Below are positions 1 through 8,651 of a stretch of DNA of 64,000 nucleotides, in pieces (the first letter of the stretch is position 1; each line of letters starts with the position of its first letter). Made by a program: the position numbers and the translations under genes. The notes beneath the pieces were generated by a model, which worked only from the letters and a program-made list of their open reading frames with translations, was not told where the DNA came from and did no database searches. Source of the DNA: Pseudanabaena sp. FACHB-2040 (lineage in GTDB: Bacteria; Cyanobacteriota; Cyanobacteriia; Phormidesmidales; Phormidesmidaceae); assembly GCF_014696715.1 (NCBI RefSeq), contig NZ_JACJQO010000019.1:424228-488227 (forward strand), written 5' to 3'.

Positions 1-248
1 ATTTGATAGCGGAAGAAGCGAATGCGGCTGGGCCGGGCTGGAGCCTGAGCCAAGGCCTCCTCAATGGCTTCTTTGAGCTTGATCGAGTTGACCTCGCTGT
101 TGGACAAAAACTTGCTGAAGCGAAAAGGTTCTCTCGCTTCAGCGTTTACCGTCTGCAGCCCTTCGCAAATGAGCACCTCCCAGACCTTCTTCTGGTTCTC
201 ATCTAAAATTGGGCGTGAATAAAAGTCCAGTTCCCAAACGCTACCCAT
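1..248 (-). CDS. Tab2/Atab2-family RNA-binding protein (DUF1092), N-terminal part
   Basis: Only the first 82 codons lie in the window; the gene runs off the left edge. The protein begins MGSVWELDFYSRPILDENQ and continues through VWEVLICEG, FRFSKF, VNSIKL and PSRIRFFRYQ. This closely matches the start of the cyanobacterial and plant Tab2/Atab2 family. In algae and plants, family members bind RNA and promote translation of photosystem I or II mRNAs; the cyanobacterial role is less clear. The ATG at 248 gives the family's usual N terminus; a weak AGGA lies about 15 bases upstream. The plus-strand open frame over this stretch is a shadow. Identification is by remembered family sequence; the C-terminal half cannot be checked. 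Confidence 0.85.
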   Translation of the reverse strand, partial: MGSVWELDFYSRPILDENQKKVWEVLICEGLQTVNAEAREPFRFSKFLSNSEVNSIKLKEAIEEALAQAPARPSRIRFFRYQ

Positions 249-311
249 GCCAAATGGCTATCCTACGTGATGTGCTGGTGCAAAACCAGTATCGCTGAAT
301 TTTGGCCCGTA

Positions 312-1193
312 TCAGTTTTCGCTCTCGGCCAGAATGCGGCTAATGTCTTGAGTCCGGCTCTCGGCCTCGGCCATTACAGTTTCAAGATCCTTTAGCATTT
401 CACCAGGGTACTTCTCCAGCACCTTGGTTGACAGCGAGATGCGATTACGGGCCGCATCGAGATCGACCACAACAGCTTTAATCGCTTGACCTAGCTGAAA
501 GATGGTCGATAGCGAATCGACGTAACTTTTGCTGATCTGGTTGATGTGGAGCAGGCCAGTAATGCCGTTGAATTCAATAAATGCGCCAAATGGCTTGAGG
601 TTGACGACGGTACCGCTGATGAGCTGACCCAGCTCTAGCTGAGTCATGACTTGGGTGCGGGCGGCAATTCGTTGGGAGAGCACCAGCTTGTTAGTCGCTG
701 GGTTTGCCTCCAGGAAACCTACCGTGAGCTTGCTGCCTACTAGAGTTTCTAGATCTTCAACTTTTTGGCTTAGGTGCGATCGCGGCACAAACCCGCGCAG
801 CCCTTCGACGTCTACAGTCACGCCGCCCTTGTTGGTACCGGTAACTTTGACTTCAACGGTAGCGCTTTCTTCTTGCATGGCGCTCAGCTTCTCCCACAGC
901 TTTTTCAGCTCTAGTCGGCGGAGCGAGAGCAGCACCTGCCCATCTGCATCCTGATCGCGAATAATTAAAAAATCCCTTTCATCGCCAATATCGATCACGT
1001 CTGCCAGGTTGCTTACCCGCTTGACGGTCACTTCTTCAACGGGCAGCAGGGCCGAGGATTTGCCGCCGATATCCACAGCAGCTCCCTCCGAATCAAAATT
1101 CACAACCGTGCCCCGCACGACGCTACCCACCTGAAACGTGTAGTCGTGCTGCTCTTCTAGGGCTCTGGCAAAATCATCAGCGGAAAACGTCAA
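312..1193 (-). CDS. S1-domain RNA-binding protein, second cyanobacterial S1 type (Rps1b/Nbp1-like)
   Basis: The 293-residue protein carries three S1 RNA-binding repeats, roughly residues 20-95, 110-175 and 190-260. Signatures are GSVVRGTVVNFDSEGAAVDI, GGVTVDVEGLRGFVPRSHL and LISGTVVNLKPFGAFIEF. Cyanobacteria carry a longer ribosomal S1 (Rps1a) and a shorter paralogue of about 300 residues (Rps1b/Nbp1); the divergent first repeat and length fit the second. It probably helps initiation on mRNAs, or binds nucleic acid off the ribosome. No ATG exists near the N terminus. I chose TTG at 1193 because GGGAGGA lies six bases upstream; the frame could extend to a TTG at 1217. It lies just upstream of the Tab2-like gene on the same strand, so the two RNA-binding proteins could be co-transcribed. 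Confidence 0.85.
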   Translation of the reverse strand: MTFSADDFARALEEQHDYTFQVGSVVRGTVVNFDSEGAAVDIGGKSSALLPVEEVTVKRVSNLADVIDIGDERDFLIIRDQDADGQVLLSLRRLELKKLWEKLSAMQEESATVEVKVTGTNKGGVTVDVEGLRGFVPRSHLSQKVEDLETLVGSKLTVGFLEANPATNKLVLSQRIAARTQVMTQLELGQLISGTVVNLKPFGAFIEFNGITGLLHINQISKSYVDSLSTIFQLGQAIKAVVVDLDAARNRISLSTKVLEKYPGEMLKDLETVMAEAESRTQDISRILAESEN

Positions 1194-1372
1194 CGTCGGT
1201 CCTCCCAAACGGAGCAAAGTCAGTCTTTCAACTATAGCAATCCTATTGGATTCACGAAGCCAAGCAAGGGAGTAAAGCGTCGTTTAGACTCTGCCAATTC
1301 ATATAAAAATGCAGGGCTGCGCTATAGACGATGCTGACAAGTTCAAGCGGCAATAAGAAACTGTGAGCCCGT

Positions 1373-2116
1373 CTATAGAGTTTCTTTGAATAATTGCATC
1401 ACCTGCTGCCAGGCATCGCCAGCGGCTTGCGAATGGTAGCTATCGCGCTGGTCACAAAAAAATCCGTGCCCGACTCCTTCGTAGAGAAAGACCTGATGGG
1501 GCACGCTGTGTTTCGCCAATTCAGCTTTAATCTGATCTACCTCCTTTAGCGGAATCAGCGGATCTTCGTTGCCAAAGAAGCCATAAACGGTGCCAGCAAT
1601 CGCTTGAGTGCGGGTTAGGGTCGGTTCGCCACCACCCGGCGTTAGTGAAGTGATGCCCGCGCCATAGAAAACAGCAGTCGCCTTGATAGCTGGTAGCGTC
1701 GCTGCCAGGTAGGCCACATGGCCCCCAAAGCAAAAGCCGATGCAGCCAACCCCGTCCGGCTTGACAGTGGCTTTGCTGTGCAGCAGATCGACCGCAGCTT
1801 GAATGTCGCTCAGCAGCTCGTCGGCCTGAGTACCTACCTTATATTTGCGGCCTAGCTCCAAATCCGCCTGAGAATAGCCGACTTCAAAGCCAGGGGCTTG
1901 ACGGTAGTAAATATGGGGTGCGATCGCAACATAGCCAGCCTCGGCAAACCGATCTGTCACCGATCGAATATGCGCATTGACGCCAAACACCTCCTGAATC
2001 ACCACCACTGCCGGAAAAGGCCCTTCTCCACCGGGTTCTGCCAGATAAGCTAGGATCGGAGTGTGGTTGCTAATAATCTCGATAGTGGCCGTGCGAATCG
2101 GCAAGGATGTCGTCAT
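1373..2116 (-). CDS. Dienelactone hydrolase family protein
   Basis: This 247-residue cytoplasmic alpha/beta hydrolase has the dienelactone hydrolase triad. The nucleophile is Cys129 in GCIGFCFGGH, with Asp185 in GNEDPLIP and His217 in GVGHGFF; Glu42 in VIQEVFGV matches the conserved glutamate that activates the cysteine. The family hydrolyses cyclic or strained esters such as dienelactone, but many bacterial members have unknown substrates and I would not assign a pathway. Length is normal (about 235-250). The ATG at 2116 is the only sensible start. The gene is divergent from the CcmK-like gene, with 111 bases between them. Confidence 0.88.
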   Translation of the reverse strand: MTTSLPIRTATIEIISNHTPILAYLAEPGGEGPFPAVVVIQEVFGVNAHIRSVTDRFAEAGYVAIAPHIYYRQAPGFEVGYSQADLELGRKYKVGTQADELLSDIQAAVDLLHSKATVKPDGVGCIGFCFGGHVAYLAATLPAIKATAVFYGAGITSLTPGGGEPTLTRTQAIAGTVYGFFGNEDPLIPLKEVDQIKAELAKHSVPHQVFLYEGVGHGFFCDQRDSYHSQAAGDAWQQVMQLFKETL

Positions 2117-2227
2117 AGGCTGCTCTCATTGCGCCATCCTTAACTTATCGTGAAGCTGCTGTTAGCAGAAGCCTGCTCAGCCTCGATTGCTCGAGCCCCA
2201 TTGCTAAAATACGATTGCTAAAGTGCC

Positions 2228-2548
2228 ATGCCAGAAGCCGTTGGGGTGATTGAAACCCTGGGAATGCCCACTGCCCTAGAAGCAGCTGATACGCTCTGCA
2301 AGAGCGGCCAAGTGCAGTTTGTGCGATTTGATAATGTGCAGGCAGGGCTAATTAGCGTCATCATCCGAGGGCCTGTCTCGGAGGTCACGGCAGCCATTCA
2401 GGCCGCCCTTTCTACGCTGGGCCGAATGCCGAAGGGCAGAGTAGCTGGGCACCACATCATTCCCTGCCCTGATGGCAACCTAGAGGCTGTCCTGCCGCTG
2501 CAGTCCCGCTCAGGGACCTCAGAATCGGCAGACTGGCTAATTGATTAG
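2228..2548 (+). CDS. CcmK-like carboxysome shell protein (single BMC domain), CcmK3-type
   Basis: The 106-residue protein is one bacterial-microcompartment (BMC) domain, the hexamer-forming unit of the carboxysome shell. It begins MPEAVGVIETLGMPTALEAA and carries IIRGPVSEV and the C-terminal ENLxxVLP-like segment GNLEAVLP. The opening and the GPVSEV segment resemble CcmK3 more than CcmK1/2. At the pore positions 36-40, where CcmK1/2 have KIGSG, this protein has NVQAG. No other carboxysome gene lies nearby, so this is a satellite shell gene. It probably forms, or co-assembles into, minor shell tiles with altered metabolite permeability (inference). The last 15 residues are acidic and serine-rich and beyond the usual fold. 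A short gap of about 290 bases separates it from the GntR gene. Confidence 0.85.
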   Translation: MPEAVGVIETLGMPTALEAADTLCKSGQVQFVRFDNVQAGLISVIIRGPVSEVTAAIQAALSTLGRMPKGRVAGHHIIPCPDGNLEAVLPLQSRSGTSESADWLID

Positions 2549-2834
2549 GAGTAGCCCCACCTGCCGACATTGAACGCTGATGTTGAATGAGTGAGGGCTA
2601 CCCTATTAGTCAAGGGGGTTCAGCCCTGCCCCCTATCAAGAAATGCTTTGTTTACATAGAAGAGGCGATAGTCAAAAGAAGCGATAGTCAAGCTCAAAGT
2701 GTCAAAATTTGTTGCGCTCGTGCGGCTTTGACAAAGACTTTCTTCAGATTTTTGTGAATCTAGTTCGTAATGGCCGATAAAACAGGTGTAATACCTTGAG
2801 GGCCATTTGGTGTGCTCACGACTCCGGAGGTGCT

Positions 2835-3824
2835 GTGGCTGTTCAATTTCATATTCAACCTGACAGCGAGATTCCAGCTTCGACGCAGCTTTATGACCAG
2901 ATCTGGTTTGCGATCGCGTCGCGCCAATATCCCCCCGGCTACCGCCTACCCAGCACTCGCCAGCTGGCCATGCAGACGGGGCTGCACCGCAACACCATCA
3001 GCAAAGTTTATCGCCAGCTTGAAGACGCCGGCGTTGTCGAAGCCCTGCCCGGCTCCGGCATTTACGTACGAGAGCAGAACAGTCTGGAGAGCGCTCGGCC
3101 CCAGTCCCAGCTTTGGGATGAGTTTCCCAAAGCTCGTGAGGTCGTAGAAAATAGCCTGGACGAGCTGCTGCGCCAAGGCTGCTCTCTCAACCAAGCCCGC
3201 GAGCTGTTTCTCGGCGAGATCGACTGGCGGCTGCGCTGCAGCGCGCGCGTTTTAGTGACCACGCCCCGGCAAGACATTGGAGCCGGACAGCTGATGGTAC
3301 GGGAGCTAGAAGCTGCTCTCAAAATTCCAGTGCAGCTAGTGCCCCTAGAAGAACTCGAAGACGTGCTGGCCCAAACCCGATCCGGTACGGTAGTCACCAG
3401 CCGCTACTTTATTACTGAGGCAGAAGCGATCGCCGGTCCTAAATCGGTGCGGGTCATTCCTATCGACATCTACGATTACAACAAAGAGCTGGGCCTGCTC
3501 AAAAACCTGTCCAAAGACACCTGTTTGGGCATGGTCAGCCTCAGTACCGGCATTTTGCGGGCGGCAGAGGTGATCAGCTACAGCTTGCGGGGCGACGACA
3601 TTCTAGTCATGACTGCCCAAAGCGACGATGCCTACAAGCTTGGCTCCCTAGTCCGGAGCGCTCAAACTATTGTCGTGTTCGACCAGAGCAGCCTGCCCGC
3701 CGTTAAGCAGGCCGTTAACGAGGCCCGCGAAGAGCTGATCCGACCGCCCCAGCTCATTGTCTGCGACAACTATATTGGTGAGAAGTCAATCAACCTGCTA
3801 AAGCGGGAGCTGGGCCTGGACTAA
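2835..3824 (+). CDS. GntR-family transcriptional regulator
   Basis: Residues 10-80 form a winged helix-turn-helix of the GntR type: QIWFAIASRQYPPGYRLPST, RQLAMQTGLHRNTISKVYRQ and the wing GSGIYV. The remaining 250 residues are not a standard FadR, HutC or aminotransferase (MocR) domain. They contain alternating beta-alpha segments such as VLVTTPRQDIG and TGTVVTSRYFI-like strands that suggest a ligand-binding or receiver-like fold. A similar cyanobacterial protein, Sll1961 of Synechocystis, influences photosystem stoichiometry; relation to it is possible but unproven. I chose GTG at 2835 because GGAGG sits four bases upstream and family members begin near VQFHIQPDSEIP; an upstream ATG at 2796 would add 13 residues. 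Confidence 0.8.
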   Translation: MAVQFHIQPDSEIPASTQLYDQIWFAIASRQYPPGYRLPSTRQLAMQTGLHRNTISKVYRQLEDAGVVEALPGSGIYVREQNSLESARPQSQLWDEFPKAREVVENSLDELLRQGCSLNQARELFLGEIDWRLRCSARVLVTTPRQDIGAGQLMVRELEAALKIPVQLVPLEELEDVLAQTRSGTVVTSRYFITEAEAIAGPKSVRVIPIDIYDYNKELGLLKNLSKDTCLGMVSLSTGILRAAEVISYSLRGDDILVMTAQSDDAYKLGSLVRSAQTIVVFDQSSLPAVKQAVNEAREELIRPPQLIVCDNYIGEKSINLLKRELGLD

Positions 3825-3838
3825 AAACCCAGCGCAAG

Positions 3839-4699
3839 CTACTCCGCTAAAAACCGATTGACCTGATCCAGATAGGTTTTTGAGTCTTCCAACATGGGAA
3901 AGTGAGAGGTTCTGGGGATCTCAACGTATTCCACGCAGGGGCTCAAAGCTGCCGCTCGCCTGCCCAAATCAGAGGGTGTAATTTTGTCGTACTGTCCCGA
4001 CACCATCAGGGTCGGCACCTTAACCTGAGTAAACTCTCCCGGCATGACCTCAGTCGCTTTCTGGCTGACTGAGGTAAAAATTGTGCCCAGGGCGGTACCG
4101 TAATCGGCATTCAAAAAATCTTCTAGAAAAGCCTGCCGCTCGCGCCTGGGAATTGGTCGATGCAGGAAGCGAGCCATGAAGAACCGAGGGGCCAGCGGAA
4201 TCCGCGCCAGCCAGGTTGGGCGAAACTTCACCACATAGCCGCCAAACTGATAAAAAGCGTTGAAGGCCCGCTCATCGTAGTCAAAAATGCCGTTGCAGGT
4301 GAGGATAGCCTTGATCACTCGCTCCGGATAGCGGTTGAGGAAAAAGACGCCGACCGAAGCACCCATCGAGTGGGCATTGAGGTAAACCCGCTCCAGCCCC
4401 AACGCATCCAGCAAAGCGATCAGATCGTCGGCAAAGGTTTCTAGTTCATAGCCCCGCTTCAAGCAAAGCTCTCGGCCCGCATCGTCTATGTGCGATCGCC
4501 CAAATCCGCGCATGTCGTACAGCAGGCAGTCAAACTGCTCACGCTGGGCTAGCGCTGTGCTGCGCCAATAGCGCGCCGAACCCGCCCAGCCATGCACAAA
4601 AACCATAACCGGCTTAGGAGCCGATCCAGACGCTGATGCCTCAGGCGATTTTATCCACTCGTAGTAATGGTTAACGCCGTTAACTAAAACATACGGCAT
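3839..4699 (-). CDS. Alpha/beta hydrolase
   Basis: The 286-residue protein has the classical alpha/beta hydrolase layout: HGWAGS oxyanion loop near residue 36, nucleophile Ser111 in AHSMGASVG, an acidic residue in SGQYDKITP and the terminal histidine in RTSHFPMLED. It has no signal peptide. Its substrate is not apparent; the fold covers esterases, lactonases and haloperoxidase-like enzymes. It lies three bases after the clpX stop on the same strand, so it is very probably translated from the clp transcript. Its end faces the GntR gene, convergent, 14 bases apart. Confidence 0.82.
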   Translation of the reverse strand: MPYVLVNGVNHYYEWIKSPEASASGSAPKPVMVFVHGWAGSARYWRSTALAQREQFDCLLYDMRGFGRSHIDDAGRELCLKRGYELETFADDLIALLDALGLERVYLNAHSMGASVGVFFLNRYPERVIKAILTCNGIFDYDERAFNAFYQFGGYVVKFRPTWLARIPLAPRFFMARFLHRPIPRRERQAFLEDFLNADYGTALGTIFTSVSQKATEVMPGEFTQVKVPTLMVSGQYDKITPSDLGRRAAALSPCVEYVEIPRTSHFPMLEDSKTYLDQVNRFLAE

Positions 4700-4702
4700 G
4701 GG

Positions 4703-6040
4703 CTAAGCAGATTCTGGTTTGGGTAGAGAGGACGGGTGCAGCAGCAGGTCTGCTGTAGAGCGTTTTTCAACCATTTCTCGTGTGATCATGCAGCGCTTCA
4801 CATCCATTCGGGAAGGCAGCTCATACATCACATCTAGCATGAGCTCTTCTACGATGCCTCGCAAGGCCCGCGCTCCAGTCTTGCGGCGGTAGGCTTCACG
4901 TGCGATCGCAGTCAACGCATCGGGCTTAAATTCAAGCTGCACGTTGTCCATCCGCATCAGCTTTTGGAACTGCTTCACCAGAGCGTTCTTAGGCTCTGTC
5001 ATGATCGCCATTAGGGCCTCTTCATCCAGCGGTTCAACCACCGAGATCGCTGGAATACGGCCAATGAACTCAGGAATCATGCCGAACTTAACCAGATCGT
5101 CTGGCTCTAGATGGCGCAGCACATCAGCTGCCCGCTGTTCTCGTGAAGGCTGGTTTTCGCCAGGCTGGATAAAGCCGATAGACTTCTTACCAGTTCGCTG
5201 CTCGACAATTTTCTCTAGACCAACAAAAGCACCGCCACAGATAAAGAGAATATTGCTGGTGTCGATCTGAATACAGTCTTGGTAAGGATGCTTACGGCCA
5301 CCTTGGGGTGGAACATTAGCAACCGTGCCCTCCAACATCTTCAGCAACGCCTGCTGAACACCCTCACCCGAGACATCACGCGTGATTGAGGGGTTTTCGC
5401 TCTTGCGGGCAATCTTATCAATCTCGTCGATGTAGATAATGCCCCGCTGCGCCTCTTCTACATCCAGATCAGCTACCTGCAGCAACCGCAGCAGGATGTT
5501 CTCGACATCCTCACCCACGTAGCCCGCTTCAGTCAGAGTCGTGGCATCAGCGACAGCAAAGGGCACATCCAAAATCTTGGCCAGCGTTTGAGCCAGGAGG
5601 GTCTTGCCACAACCGGTTGGGCCAATCAGAAGAATGTTGGACTTTTGCAGTTCCACATTCTCATCTAATGGATCATTCCCTCTGTTTTGAAGATAGCTAA
5701 GCCGCTTGTAATGGTTGTAGACAGCTACAGAGAGCACTTTTTTGGCCTCATCCTGGCCAATGACGTGCTCGTCGAGATATTTTTTAATTTCCCGAGGCTT
5801 GGGAATTTGGTTTAAAGAAATACTGGACGAAGATCGGCGCTTCTCAGCGGGAGGCTCCCGCCGAGGAACTGGCTGGGCCACGGTTGCCCCAGAGTCAAAC
5901 AGCTCTTCGTCCAAGATCTCGTTACAAAGGTCAACACATTCGTCGCAGATATAGACTCCCGGTCCTGCGATTAATTTTCGGACTTGCTCCTGGGACTTGC
6001 CACAGAATGAGCACTTGAGATGGGAGTCGTACTTAGACAT
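4703..6040 (-). CDS. clpX: ATP-dependent protease ATP-binding subunit ClpX
   Basis: ClpX is the AAA+ unfoldase that feeds substrates to the ClpP peptidase. The 445-residue protein has the N-terminal zinc-binding domain (Cys10, Cys13, Cys32, Cys35), Walker A GPTGCGKT at 140-147, Walker [12 protein letters not shown] and the pore loop GYVGED. It also has the IGF loop in KKSIGFIQ, which docks on ClpP. Length is normal. It follows clpP by nine bases, with the ATG preceded by AAGAGG, so the two are co-transcribed and presumably form one ClpXP protease. This tig-clpP-clpX order is a known cyanobacterial arrangement. Confidence 0.98.
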   Translation of the reverse strand: MSKYDSHLKCSFCGKSQEQVRKLIAGPGVYICDECVDLCNEILDEELFDSGATVAQPVPRREPPAEKRRSSSSISLNQIPKPREIKKYLDEHVIGQDEAKKVLSVAVYNHYKRLSYLQNRGNDPLDENVELQKSNILLIGPTGCGKTLLAQTLAKILDVPFAVADATTLTEAGYVGEDVENILLRLLQVADLDVEEAQRGIIYIDEIDKIARKSENPSITRDVSGEGVQQALLKMLEGTVANVPPQGGRKHPYQDCIQIDTSNILFICGGAFVGLEKIVEQRTGKKSIGFIQPGENQPSREQRAADVLRHLEPDDLVKFGMIPEFIGRIPAISVVEPLDEEALMAIMTEPKNALVKQFQKLMRMDNVQLEFKPDALTAIAREAYRRKTGARALRGIVEELMLDVMYELPSRMDVKRCMITREMVEKRSTADLLLHPSSLPKPESA

Positions 6041-6049
6041 AGTGGCCTC

Positions 6050-6739
6050 TTACTGGAGTGCAGTCACGTCTACGTTAGCTGATAGCTCTTGCCGCTGGAT
6101 GACTTTGTCGATTAGGCCGTAGGCTTGAGCATCTTCGGCGGACATGTAAAAGTCTCGCTCGGTGTCTGCTTCAATCCGCTCCAGAGACTGGTGAGTGTGG
6201 TTGGCAATTAGCTCATTGAGCCGCTGCTTGTGATAGAGAATTTCCTTGGCCTGAATCTCGATGTCCACCGCCTGACCTTGGGCACCGCCTAGGGGTTGGT
6301 GAATCATGATTCGAGCGCTCGGGAGAGACAGTCGCTTACCCGGCGCACCCGCACACAGCAGGAAAGCCCCCATACTTGCAGCTAAACCAAAGCAGATAGT
6401 GACGACATCTGGCCGAATCTGCTGCATTGTATCGTAAATAGCCATCCCTGCATAAATTGATCCACCTGGAGAATTAATATAAAGCTGCACATCCTTCTCA
6501 GGATCTTCAGCATCCAGATAGAGCAGTTGAGCCACAATAGAGTCGGCTACCTGATCGTCAACCGGTGTTCCCAGAAAGACAATGCGTTCCCGCAGCAGCC
6601 TGGAGTAGATATCAAAAGCTCGTTCTCCTCTGCCGGATTGCTCAACGACAACCGGGAGAATGCCTTGCGGAGATTGGTTCGCAGCCGAGATCCTGGGATC
6701 GAGGCTACGAAGAGAATGAAATGCGATCGAAGAAAACAT
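6050..6739 (-). CDS. clpP: ATP-dependent Clp protease proteolytic subunit ClpP
   Basis: The 229-residue serine peptidase subunit has an intact triad: Ser122 in [11 protein letters not shown], His147 in [10 protein letters not shown] and Asp196 in [11 protein letters not shown]. It is therefore a catalytic ClpP and not the inactive ClpR paralogue. Family members form a heptameric-ring barrel with ClpX or ClpC. I used the ATG at 6739; an in-frame TTG at 6757 would add six residues. The N-terminal 30 residues before GILPVVVEQ are longer than in E. coli and may be a processed propeptide. The gene sits between tig and clpX; a perfect 10-base inverted repeat lies upstream at 6788-6823. Confidence 0.96.
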   Translation of the reverse strand: MFSSIAFHSLRSLDPRISAANQSPQGILPVVVEQSGRGERAFDIYSRLLRERIVFLGTPVDDQVADSIVAQLLYLDAEDPEKDVQLYINSPGGSIYAGMAIYDTMQQIRPDVVTICFGLAASMGAFLLCAGAPGKRLSLPSARIMIHQPLGGAQGQAVDIEIQAKEILYHKQRLNELIANHTHQSLERIEADTERDFYMSAEDAQAYGLIDKVIQRQELSANVDVTALQ

Positions 6740-6787
6740 GGACCCAGCGCTATTCAATAGAAAATCCGCACTTGCTAAGTAGTATAT

Positions 6788-6823
6788 CGGGAGTGAAAGA
6801 CTAAACTTAGCCCTTCACTCCCG
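6788..6823 (-). other. Perfect inverted repeat upstream of clpP
   Basis: CGGGAGTGAA at 6788-6797 and TTCACTCCCG at 6814-6823 are exact reverse complements around a 16-base loop. On the minus strand the hairpin falls between the tig stop and the clpP start. It is not followed by a T-run, so it is more likely an mRNA stability or processing element than a terminator. A regulator-binding site cannot be excluded. Confidence 0.6.
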
Positions 6824-6965
6824 CCATGTCTCCATTATGCCTCAACTTTTTAAGCAGAGGCGACTTGGCTACCGCAGCAAAAACGTCCCAAAAGCAGCAA
6901 CGAAACGGGAACGCAGCTTAGGTCTGCCCCTTCCCGCCTCAATCTTCACTTCAGAGAAGCTTTCG

Positions 6966-8387
6966 TTATTCTTCAGAATCTTCCGCAGCAGCCTCAACGA
7001 CCTCAGCTTCCACGTCTATAGAAGCTACGGCTGGATCAGGTGAAGCTTCTTCCTCCTCGGCAGGCGTTAGCGTTCCTTCGGGCACCAGTTCGAGCGTACT
7101 GTTTTCCTCTAGCCAGGCCAAAATCTTGTCCTGTAACAAGTCTTCCTGCACCACCTCTCGCAGCCGCTGAGGATCGACCTTAGTGGGGTCGGAGATTTCA
7201 GCCATCATCTCGTCAGCTTTGGCCTCGATTTCAGCCTCTTCAACGGTAATAGAAGCGTGTTTGGCTACTTCTCCTAAGGCCAGGGTACGCTGCAAGCGCT
7301 CAATGGCTTCAGGGCGGGTGCGCTCACGCATTCCAGCAATTAGTTCTGGCGTGAGCAGCTTGTTCACATCTAGCCCCTGGTTGCTCAACTGCATCACTGT
7401 TTGGGTCAACAAAAAGTCAACCTCTCGCTGGATCAAAGTACTGGGAATCTCGACATCAAGCTGTTTAACCAATTCTGCCAGCAGGGCCTGCTCTCGATTC
7501 GTCTTGGTTTGCTGCTCAGCCTCATTGCGGTAGCGCTCCTCTAGAGATTGGCGCAGCTCAGCTAAAGTCTCAAATTCGCTGACTTCCTGGGCAAAGTCGT
7601 CGTCTAGTTCAGGCAGTTCCTTTTCTTTGATCTCCTTCACTGTGATAGTGAAGACTGCCTCTTGTCCAGCCAAATCCTCTTGGGGGTAACCCTCTGGGAA
7701 GGTAACCTCGATTTCCTTGGTTTCGTCCAGCGTCATACCGACAATGCCTTGGACAAATCCTTCGATGAAGCGGCCGTCCTGCAGCTCTACCTGAAAGTCT
7801 TGGGCGCTGCCGCCAGAAAATTCTTCAGGCTCTTCCCCTTCTCTTTTGACTTTGCCAACAAAATCAACTACGGCAATGTCGCCTATTTGGGCCGGTCGGT
7901 CTTCAACGGGTACTAGGGTAGCTAGGTTGGTGCGATATTGCTCCAGGGTTTCGTCTACCTGCTCCAGTTTGGGTTTAACTTCCTCAGCCTGGGCTGTAAA
8001 ACCACTGTACTGCTTTAGGGTGACTCGAGGCGGCACATCCACAGCAGCCGAGATAGTGAGGTCTTGGCCAGGCTCATATTGAGCGATCAGGTCATCGATC
8101 GATGACTTGAGCTGGTAGTTGCCGATGGCTTCGATTTCTTCTTGCTTGATGGCTTTATCAACGGCGTTTTGAACCAATTCCTCCAGCACCGCTGCCTTGA
8201 ATTGGGTAACTCCCACGCGCTGTAAAAAGACTTGGCGGGGCACCTTCCCCTTGCGAAAGCCCGGGATATTCATAGAGTTCATGTACTTACGAAGCACTTG
8301 CTCGTAAGTCTGCCGACTCATATCGGCAGGGATCTCAATCTCCAGACCTACTTGACTATCGGGCAGCTTTTCCTGAGTGACTTTCAT
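6966..8387 (-). CDS. tig: Trigger factor, ribosome-associated chaperone and prolyl isomerase
   Basis: The 473-residue protein has the N-terminal ribosome-binding domain with the signature GFRKGKVPRQVF (residues 40-51), where E. coli has GFRxGKVP. An FKBP-type isomerase domain begins at AQIGDIAVVDFVGKV (about residues 160-245). The helical chaperone domain, rich in charged heptads, fills 260-430. The acidic alanine/glutamate tail after residue 435 is typical of cyanobacterial members. It acts on nascent chains at the ribosome exit tunnel. It is upstream of clpP and clpX on the same strand with about 225 bases between tig and clpP, so a partly shared transcript is likely. Confidence 0.97.
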   Translation of the reverse strand: MKVTQEKLPDSQVGLEIEIPADMSRQTYEQVLRKYMNSMNIPGFRKGKVPRQVFLQRVGVTQFKAAVLEELVQNAVDKAIKQEEIEAIGNYQLKSSIDDLIAQYEPGQDLTISAAVDVPPRVTLKQYSGFTAQAEEVKPKLEQVDETLEQYRTNLATLVPVEDRPAQIGDIAVVDFVGKVKREGEEPEEFSGGSAQDFQVELQDGRFIEGFVQGIVGMTLDETKEIEVTFPEGYPQEDLAGQEAVFTITVKEIKEKELPELDDDFAQEVSEFETLAELRQSLEERYRNEAEQQTKTNREQALLAELVKQLDVEIPSTLIQREVDFLLTQTVMQLSNQGLDVNKLLTPELIAGMRERTRPEAIERLQRTLALGEVAKHASITVEEAEIEAKADEMMAEISDPTKVDPQRLREVVQEDLLQDKILAWLEENSTLELVPEGTLTPAEEEEASPDPAVASIDVEAEVVEAAAEDSEE

Positions 8388-8651
8388 CGAGGCTATTGGC
8401 TATCTACAAAACTGCGATCGCTGCCCTTCTATATAGAGGAGGACAATTTTTCACGCAATATGCAATCATAGCCCATTCCAGCCATGCTCTTAAAAGTCTT
8501 TCTAAGATATATAGAATGGGCGGTAGCACTCTTTCGCCAAAGGGTGGAAGGGCACTGGGCAGAGTGAATATTGTTACAGGGGTTGGCTGTCTAGCAGGCA
8601 CCTGTAGTAGAGTTGAAGTCTATTCACGTTGGCATTAGGAGGGTTTTCGGC
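8388..8651. other. Divergent tig/asd intergenic region
   Basis: This 264-base spacer separates the divergent tig and asd genes and must hold both promoters. It contains GCGATCGC near the tig start, and an inverted repeat GCCCATTC (8471-8478) / GAATGGGC (8514-8521). AT-rich segments such as TATATAG lie on each side of that repeat and could serve as -10 elements. I cannot place a -35/-10 pair with confidence. Confidence 0.4.

Noticed and set aside
3..206. Plus-strand open frame at the left edge
   Set aside because: It is antisense to the Tab2-like coding sequence, whose translation matches a known family; the plus frame has no recognisable product.
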